A DNA stretch of 41,541 nt, from positions 1 to 41,541 of the forward strand of contig DAOVLE010000013.1 in the NCBI GenBank assembly GCA_030631415.1, given 5' to 3'. Below the pieces are notes generated by a model, which worked only from the letters and a program-made list of their open reading frames with translations, was not told the origin of the DNA and ran no database searches. Every line of letters begins with the position of its first letter. Within the stretch, counting starts at the first letter, position 1. The position numbers and the translations under genes were made by a program. This document shows, in pieces, positions 1-9,200 of this stretch. The DNA is from JAAEQG01 sp023133475 (GTDB lineage Bacteria > Planctomycetota > Phycisphaerae > UBA1845).

Positions 1-213
1 CCCGACGAGTGCTAGACGCATTGCAACACCAAGGGGGTTCCCGGCGACTTTGACAGCCCCTCCGGCACCAGCCCTGATTGCAACACCAGCGGGGTCCCCG
101 ACGAATGCGAACTTCAGGGCAACGACTGCAACAGTAACGCCGTGCCCGACGAGTGCGACGTCGCCGGTGCAACCAGCGCCGACCACAACAGCAACGGCGT
201 GCCCGACGAGTGC
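1..213 (+). repeat. Calcium-type DCNxNGxPDEC coding repeats, degraded in the first 60 bp
   Basis: Each unit reads approximately DCNTNGVPDEC, like thrombospondin type-3 or dockerin calcium loops. Units at 85-213 are well conserved. The first 60 bp depart from the consensus at about seven bases, including a GAG-to-TAG stop at 13-15, GAT to CAT, TGT to TTT and GAC to GGC. This is either a decayed unit or poor sequence at a contig end. Confidence 0.8.
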
Positions 214-3200
214 GAAGGCCCACCCACGGTTATCGAGCAGGTGCCCGACGGCGTGATTCACCAGTCGATCAGCTTCGTGGACGTCACCTTCAGCGACCAG
301 ATCGACGGTTCAACCTTCGGTGCCGAGGACGTGACGTTGGTCGGGCCTGCCGGTGACATACCCGTCGATCCGCCGGACAAGCAAGAGAGCAACCGCTGGC
401 GGATCACCTTCGCCGAGCAGTCCGATGAAGGATTCTACGATCTGGTCATAGGGCCGGACGTTGTTAGCCTGGCCGGTCATGGCATGACCGAGGCTTACAC
501 CGGTGAATTCTGTCTGGTGGTGGCGGACCTGGTGTTCCAGACCATCGACTTCTCCGCCGCCCACAACCACCGCCTTCAGAGCCTGGAGGCGGGCTATCCG
601 GAAGGGCAGGTGACCCTGGGCGGCGTTCCGTTCGACATCCCGGTGGGTGGAAACAACGACTGGCACAGCCCGTCCGCCTCCGGGGACAATCCTCGCACTG
701 TAGACATCGACGTGGGCCTGTTCGGCGTTCACGAGGTCCATACGATCATCAACAACTCCTGGGGACAACCGGGCCCGACCAGCTACGCCTGGCTGGAGTT
801 CTTCGGTTCGGATGGGGCCTACTTCCGCAAGAACCTGATCGGGAACGAGGACATCCGGGACTATCTCAACGGGAATTGGACCAACAACATCAACGGCACC
901 ACCACCGTCAACGTGGTGTGGGTTGGCAATCACCGGCTGGACAAGCAGCAGATTGAGCTTCCGGCGGACTTCCATGACGAGAGCTTGCTGAGCATTCGCC
1001 TGAGCGACGATGGTGGAGACGCTTTCCAGCGAGTGTTCCTGGGGGGGGTGACGGTATTGGGGGTCGAGGGAGACGGGCCGGCGCTGCCGATGCGGGTCAT
1101 CGACCTCGATCCGACGTTGACCACCGTGGCACCGTTGGCGTCGGCTGAGGTGACCTTCAGCCGGACCATCGACGCGGCCACATTTACGATTGACGACGCG
1201 GTGCTGGTGGCTCCGAGCGGCCCGGTGCTGATCGACTCGGTGACGCCGCTGGCTACGAACGTCTTCGAGTTGACCTGGGCGCCGCAGAGCGAAGAGGGCA
1301 ACTATGTGTTGCAGATCTGGCCTGACATTGCGGACGTGTGTGCGGGGCTGATGGACCAGGATATGGACGGGACCGCCGGCGAGGTGCCAGACGATGTCTT
1401 CGAGGGCAGTATCATGCTCAACACCTCGCCGCCGCAGATCGTGTCACACAACCCAGCCGGTGTGGTCAACGTGCCCTTTGGTTTCCTGGAGGTGACCTTC
1501 GACGAGATCATCGACCCTGCCAGCTTCACCACGAGCGACGTCGAATTGAGCGGGCCTGCCGGCAGTGTGGCGATTAACTCGGTCTTGGCCCAGAGCGGGA
1601 CGGTCTATCGCATCACCTTCCCGTCGCAAACCGCCAACGGCGACTACACGTTCACCATAGGCCCAGACATTCTGGATCAGGCGGGTAGTTCCATGATCGC
1701 GGCGTATCAGCCGACGATTGCCGTTGCCCTGCCGGACCTGGCGGTGACGCAGATAATCAATCCGTCGGCGGCTGGCACGGGCCAGACCATCAGCGTCAAT
1801 TGGACGGTGACCAATGTTGGCCTCTTTGACGCTGTCGGCGTATGGGTTGACCGGGTCTACCTCTCCGACGACGCGGAAGTGGGCGGTGACGTGCTGCTGG
1901 GCAGCTTCTCGCAGAGCGGCCCGGTGGTGCCCGGTGGTGACTATGTGCGTATCGAGATGGTCACGCTTCCCCACGATGTGCTGGGGGCGTACTGGATTGT
2001 GGTGGTGACCGATGTCAACGATGCGGTGCCCGAATCCGGCACCCCGGACAACAACGCCGCTGTCGGCGGCGAGAGCCTGCTCATCACCGACGCCACCGAT
2101 CCTGAGACAGTGATCATCTCCGGCCCCGGCGACGGCACCTCGGTCAACACCACCGAGGTCACCTTCGGCTGGAGCGGCTCGGACAACGCAACGCCCACCG
2201 GGCAATTGGAGTATTCATACTGTTTGGCTCCTGTGGCGATAGGTTGCGATCCTGTTGGTGGGCCTTTCTCGTCGAGCACCACGGATTCCCTTAGCGACCT
2301 GACCGAGGCGGACAGCCCGTACATATTCAAGGTTGTAGCCCGGGATGAGGCGGGCAACGTCGATCCGACCCCGGTTCAGCGCAGCTTCTCGGTGGACCTG
2401 ATGCCGCCGGCGGTGGTGGGCCATTCGCCCGACGGTGTGGTTAACGCGGTGGTGTGTGACGTGGAGGTGACCTTCAGCGAAACGGTTACCGGGTTCGGCA
2501 CGGGTGACGTAAGCCTGACCGGCCCCAGTGGTGCCATCAGCGTGACCCAGGTGGTCAACACCGGCGGTGGGGCGGTATATGAGTTCCGCTTCGCGTGCCA
2601 GTCACAGGTGGGAGCCTACAGCTTCACCGTGGGGCCTGACATCTTCGACCAGGCGGGCAGCCCAATGGACGAAGCCTACACGGGCGGGTTCACCATCGCC
2701 CTGCCGGACCTGGCGGTCACGCAGGTGACATCCGGGGTGCCGGAACTCGGGGCTGGGGAGACGCTCGAAGTCACCTGGACGGTGACCAACCAGGGCACGT
2801 CCGACGCGACAGGTTCGTGGGTGGACAAGGTCTACCTTTCAGACGATGACGTTGTCGGCGGCGATATCCAGGTTGGCAGCTTCACCCAGGCCGGCCCCGT
2901 GGCGCCGAGTGATTCTTACGAACGGACCGAATCCGTAACGGTCCCCGGTCATCTGGTCGGCACTTACCGGGTGGTGGTGGTGACCGATGCCGGCAACGCG
3001 GTGGCCGAGACGGGCACGTCGGGCAACAATGCAGCCATGAGCGACGCGGTCACCGTCAACGACACCCAAGGCCCGGAGACGAGCATCACATCCGGCCCCG
3101 CGGACGGCGGATATATCAACATAACCGGTGTCACCTTCACCTGGGCCGGGGCGGACAACGATACCGCCTCGGAAGACCTCGAGTTCTCCTACTGTCTGGC

Positions 3201-6200
3201 TCCGGTCTCGACGGGTTGCGATCCTGGCGGCGGGCCGTTCAGCGGTGACACATCCGCGACGTTTACAGACCTCACCGAGGCCGACAGCCCGTATGTGTTC
3301 AAGGTGCTGGCCCGGGATGTGGAAGGCAACGTCGAACCGGCACCGGCGGAGCGAACCTTCTCTATTGATCTGACCGCGCTATCCGTCGCGGGGCACTCGC
3401 CCGACGGGATGGTTGCCAAGGTGGTGTGTGCGGTTCAGGTAACGTTCGCAGAGCCGGTGGCGGGGGTTGACACCGGCGATTTCATGTTGACAGGCCCGTT
3501 GGGTTCGGTGGCGACGAACCAGGCGGTGCGGTTGGCTTCTAACAAGTACGAGTTCCGCTTCGCGTGCCAGTCGCAGACGGGCGTGTACAACTTCACCGTC
3601 GGGCCTGACATCACCGACCTGGCCGGCAACGCGATGGAGGCGGCCTACTTCGGTAGCTTTACCATTGAGCTGGCTGATCTGGTGGTCACGCAGGTGAGCA
3701 GCCCGGCCCAAGCCGACGCCGGGACACAGATACAGGTGAGTTGGACGGTGAGCAACGCCGGGACCATCGCCGCGACCGGGCCGTGGATGGACAAAATTTA
3801 CATCTCCGACGACCAGTTAGCAGGCAATGACATCGAGGTTGGCATGTTGTCGTCACAGATCAGCTCTCTGGCGTCGAGCAGTGCCTATCAGCGAACGGCG
3901 TTCGTGACCATCCCCGACCACCTGGTGGGCGACTATTGGGTCATGATAATTGCTGACGCCAATAGTGAAGTAGTGGAGACCGGCCCGGCGAGCAACAACA
4001 CGGGGTTCGCCGATACGATCACGATTAACGACACGCTAGGCCCACAGGTGACGATCACATCAGGCCCCGCCAATAACGGTCACATCAATACGACCAGCGT
4101 CACATTCACGTGGACAGGTACAGACAATGAGTCCGGTGCGGAGGAGTTGGTTTTCTCTTGTTGCCTGGCGCCGGTTTCGGAGGGGTGCGATCCGAGCGGC
4201 GGCCCGTTCACGGCGGATACTTCAGCCTCTTACACAGGCCTGACCGAAGGGGCTTATGTGTTCAAGGTGGTTGGCCGAGACCTGCTGGGCAACGTCGGCG
4301 GGTCGACGCAGCGTGCGTTTGAGGTGGACCTCACCGCCCCCAACGCGGTCTCCCACTCGCCGGACGGCGTGGTCCACAACATGGTGTGTGTGGTGTCGAT
4401 CATGTTTGACGAACCGGTGACCGGTTTTGATGCGGAGGATGTTCGCCTGGCCGGCCCTGGCGGGACCGTGGGGGCTGACCAGGTGGTTGACAGGGGCAGT
4501 TCGACCATGTGGTGGTGCTATTTCCCCTGTCGGCGTGATGAAGGGGCTTACACGTTCACCGCCGGCCCGGACATTACCGACCTGGCCGGCACATCGATGG
4601 ATCAGGCATACGTGGGCGGCTTCTCGATGGAGTTGTCCGATCTGGCTCCGATTGCGCTGGATGTTCCCAGCAACGGTGTTTCCGGAGAGATGATCGTGGT
4701 GAGCTGGTCGGTGGAGAACCACAGCAGCACCATCGAGGCTTCCGGCCCGTGGAACGACGCCGTTTACCTTTCGAGCGATGACACCTGGGGAGACGACATC
4801 CTGCTGGGCAAGTTCACTTACATCGGCTCTCTTGACCCGGGCGAGAGTTGCGATCGCATCAAGACGATGGCTTTGTTGCTTCCCCCGGACGTTTCGGGTT
4901 CGTACTGGGTCTTCGTGATGGTTGATGCTGACAACACCCTGGCAGAGTTGAACGAAGGGGCGGACAATCGCCTGCTCAGTGCCCATCAAGTGGAAGTGAC
5001 TTTACCACCGCCTCCGGACCTGCGAGTCTTGCAGCTCACCGCCGGCGGAAATCGCTACATCGGGCAAAACATGGGGTTGTTCTGGACGGTGGAGAACATG
5101 GGGCCTGGGATCGCCAACGGCACCTGGGTCGACCGGATTTACATCTCCGACGACGATCAGTTTGATCCGCAGGTTGACTCGTTGCTTGCCGGGCTGACGG
5201 TGGTGGATGTCTTCGGCGCACATGCCCAGTACACCAAGACAACGGCGGGCACTTTGCCGAGTGTGGCTGGGGATTACTGGTTGTTTGCCAAGACCAATGC
5301 CCAGGGCGGGCTCGAGGAAGTGGATGACACCAACAATGTGTTCTCCATCCCGCTGGAGGTGCTTTCCCCGGAATACACTGCCACGGTAGAGTCACACCTT
5401 GATGTCGGGTTGGCCGGCACGCCGGTGACGCTGTCAGGTCAGGCAACCAACATCGACACGGGCTTGCCCGCCGCCGAGGTTGACGTTGCCATTCATATCT
5501 GGTTGCAGGGCACCCGGCGTGTGTATACCACACAGACCAACGAAGACGGCTACTTCGCGCACATTTTCTACCCGCTGCCCACCGAGGCGGGGCGATATAC
5601 CGTCGCGGTGTGTCATCCAGCGGTCACCAATCCCGCAGTCCAGGATGAATTCATCCTCTATGGTATGGCGTTGAACCGGCGGCAGATTGGGGTGAGCGTG
5701 GTGGTCGGCGAGTCGGTATCAGGCCAGGTCCAGTTGCGCAACCTGGGTGACGTTCCTCTGTCGGGGATTGCCTCGGCTATCTCCGGTGCTCCGGCGAACG
5801 TCGGGGTGCGGATCGAAAATGTACCGGGCAGCCTGGCTGAGTTGGCTTCGGCTACGCTGACCTATACGGTGGAAGTCTCTGACGCCTCGGTCCCCCAGAG
5901 CACGGTGGGCATCACCCTGACCAGTGCCGAGGGGCTTGAGGAGACTTTGACGCTGTATGTCTATGCCTACCCGCAGATGCCCGAGTTGGCGGCGACGCCC
6001 GCCAGCCTTTCGTCGGGCATGTTGCTCGGCGAGCGGACGTATGTGCAGTTCACGGTGACCAACACCGGCGGGGCGGCGACTGGCGAACTACAGGTGCAAC
6101 TACCCGCGACGGATTGGCTCTCGCTGGCTTCGCCGGCGACGATGAGCCCTCTGGAACCGGGCGATGAAGCGTCAGTGGTGTTGCAGTTGAACCCGGCCGA

Positions 6201-9200
6201 CGATCTGCTGCTAGGCCCATATACGGGCAACCTGGTCGTCTCCGGGCCTCAATCGTATGTGTCCGTCGGGTTCCGGTTCGATGCCGTCTCCGACGCTCGC
6301 GGTGACCTGCTCGTGTCAGCCACCGACGAGTACACCTACTTTGCCGAGGGCGAACCGCGGGTGTCCGGTGCCACCGTCACCCTCTCCGACGTCCACGACG
6401 GCACGCTGGTGGCTTCGGGTGTCACCGACGAGAACGGCAGCGTTCTGTTCACAGACCTGGTTCATGCCCATTACACGATAAAGGTGGAGGCCGACCAGCA
6501 CGGGTCGTTCACCTCTACGATTCTGATCCCGGCGGCTGGGGTTCTGGAAGTCGAAGCCTTCCTGCCCCGAGACGTGGTTTCCTATGAGTGGACGGTGGTT
6601 CGGGTGATGGTCGAGGACCACTACGAGATCACCATCGAGGCGGTGTTCGAGACCAACGTCCCCGCCCCGGTGGTCACCATCGAGCCCGGTTTTGTCGACC
6701 TGCTTGCGTTAGAGGCTGAAACCACGCAGATCGACTTTACCATCACCAACCACGGCCTGGTCACCGCCGAAGACATGCACATGGATGCCGGGTCTCACCC
6801 CCGGTATCAGATCACGCCGCTTATTAGTGATATTGGCGATTTGCCGGCTCATACTGCGGTAGTGGTGCCAGTGATAATCGTTGACACCATGTTCGACGAC
6901 CGCGGCGAAGACCGATCCGGTCCCAATATGATGCAGCATCAGCCCGCCGGGCCATCAACGGTGTCCACTATTGAACGTGACGGGAAGACATTACAGAGCA
7001 TGGTGGTGTGTCCCCCGACTGTCATCAAACGCCCGTTCTCCAACAGGGACCAGGATGATCACTCGGCTCGTGGCTCGCGAGGCTTCTGTGTCGGCGTGCG
7101 TCTGCAAACGGTGTACACGGTGGTCTGCGGTGTCGAGCGGTCGTATACCCTGCCGGTTTTGTTTAACCAGCCGCAAGACGAGGATTGCAGCGGCTCCGGT
7201 GGTGGCGGCGTTTATGGAGGGGGAGGCTGGTATCACCACGGGAGTGGTGGTGATGGTGATGGTGGTGGTGATGGTGGTGGTGGCAGCCACCCGGTGGGGG
7301 TTGGCAACCCATCGTACAGCCAGCCGGTTGATTGCGATCCGTGCCAGACGGAGTGTGCCTTTGCGCTATTGGAAGACTGTGTGATTGCCATGGCACCAGG
7401 TCCGCTAGGGGCGGGGATTCGGTGTGCTTATGCATTCGCGACGGGCTGCTCTGCAGACACCTTCTCGAGTCTCAGCGCCGCATGGGATTGTTTCAATGCC
7501 GTCAGGGGTTGCCCTGCGCGAGGTTCACCGGTGGCTTGTGCCAGGTCCGCAGCCGTGAATTGCTGTTGTCTCGTCGCTGGTGATGCCACCCTCGGCGGTC
7601 TTAGTTGTGGTGAGATGCTGCAGGCCGCCTTCGACGGCTGGGACCTTGGCGCGGACATGGCGGGCGCCATGGGGTCCGGCAGGCACACACGCGACGAGTC
7701 GGATTGGTGGGACCTGAGCTACATGGATTCCGGTAAGCCAGTTTACGACTACTACGTCAAACATCTGGGGCGCTCGTTGGCTTCAATCTCCCCCTGGGGT
7801 GTAATCTTCGGCAACAAAGCCTGGTTTGACCTGGATCAGGAAGAAGTGGAAATCCATGATACCTGGATCATCGCCTTCTTTGAAGCCACCAACTCCACTG
7901 CCAGTGAAGAAGGAGTTCGCGTGTCCGCCGCCGAACGCGATGCACTGGTATCTATGGCATTGCCCAGCCAACTCACCACCGACGATGTTCACACGTTCCT
8001 CGACCGCTGGAACCGCACCGACGAATACTGGTCCCAGGGCATCTACGCAGAAGGAGATGTCCCGGAAGGATGGAGCACCAACTTCATCTACCGCGACCGT
8101 TTGCAAGACCGGGTAGACGATGCCCTTGCTGCCGAAGCTCTCAGTTTGGATGACGGATTTGAGGGGGTCTTCCAAGGGCTCGAATACGCTGCTAGTGTGA
8201 TGCGAGCCGATATGACCGAGGAAAGCGAGGGCATCTGTGCCACGGTGCGGATTCAGATCAGCCAGGAAGCGATCATTACTCGCGCCGGTTTCCAGGCGAC
8301 GCTGGTGCTCGAGAACAACAGCGCCTCTGAGAGCCTCGATGCGGTCACGGTTGACATCATGATTAAGGACGTTGACGGGCAGTCGGCCAATGACCTCTTC
8401 GGCATCTATCCGCCGGAAGTGAGCGGACTGCCCGACGTGGAGGGAGGTGGGTTCCTGGCTCCGGAGGCTTCCGCCGAGATCAGTTGGCTCATCATACCCA
8501 CCAACGAGGCGGCGCCGGAAGAGCCACTGCTCTACTACGTCAGCGGGCAATTCAGTTACTTCATGGGAGACGACGAGATCGTGGTGCCGTTGTTCCCGGT
8601 GACCATCACCGTCTTCCCCAACGCCAAGCTCGAAATGGACTACTTCCTCGAGCGCGTGGTCTACAGCGATGATCCCTTCACCGAGGAGGTTGAGCCGTCC
8701 ACCCCGTTCTCGCTGGGGCTGTTGGTGAACAACACCGGGGCTGGGGCGGCCTACAACATGCACATCACCTCCGCCCAGCCGGAGATCATCGAAAGCGAGA
8801 ACGGCCTGTTGATCGATTTCGAGATCATCGGCACGCAGGTTGGCTCTCAGCAGGTCTCGCCGTCACTGACCGTGAACCTTGGTGACATAGGCCCCGGGTT
8901 TACGATGGTGACTCGTTGGTTGATGACCGCGTCCCTGCAAGGTGAATTCATCGAATACCAGGCTACTTTCGAGCACATCGACGGGCTGGGCGATCCGCGT
9001 TTGTCGCTGATCGACCGGTTGGACATCCACCCAATGACCCACGTTATTCGTGTGGACGTTCCGGAGGATGACGGTTTGCCCGATTTCCTGGCTGACGACA
9101 CGCCGGACATCGACAACATTGCCGACCACATCCACAACAGCGATGGCACGGTGGTGTCAGTTGAAGCGGTGGTCGAAGCGTCGGCGGACGGGGCGCCGAC

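Noticed and set aside
142..144. GTG as start of the giant protein
   Set aside because: It is the Val of a NAVPDEC repeat unit; the frame is open upstream to 16 and the repeats continue there, and no signal peptide follows.
7163..7435. Poly-His small protein on the minus strand
   Set aside because: It is the antisense reading of the Gly-rich linker of the giant protein.
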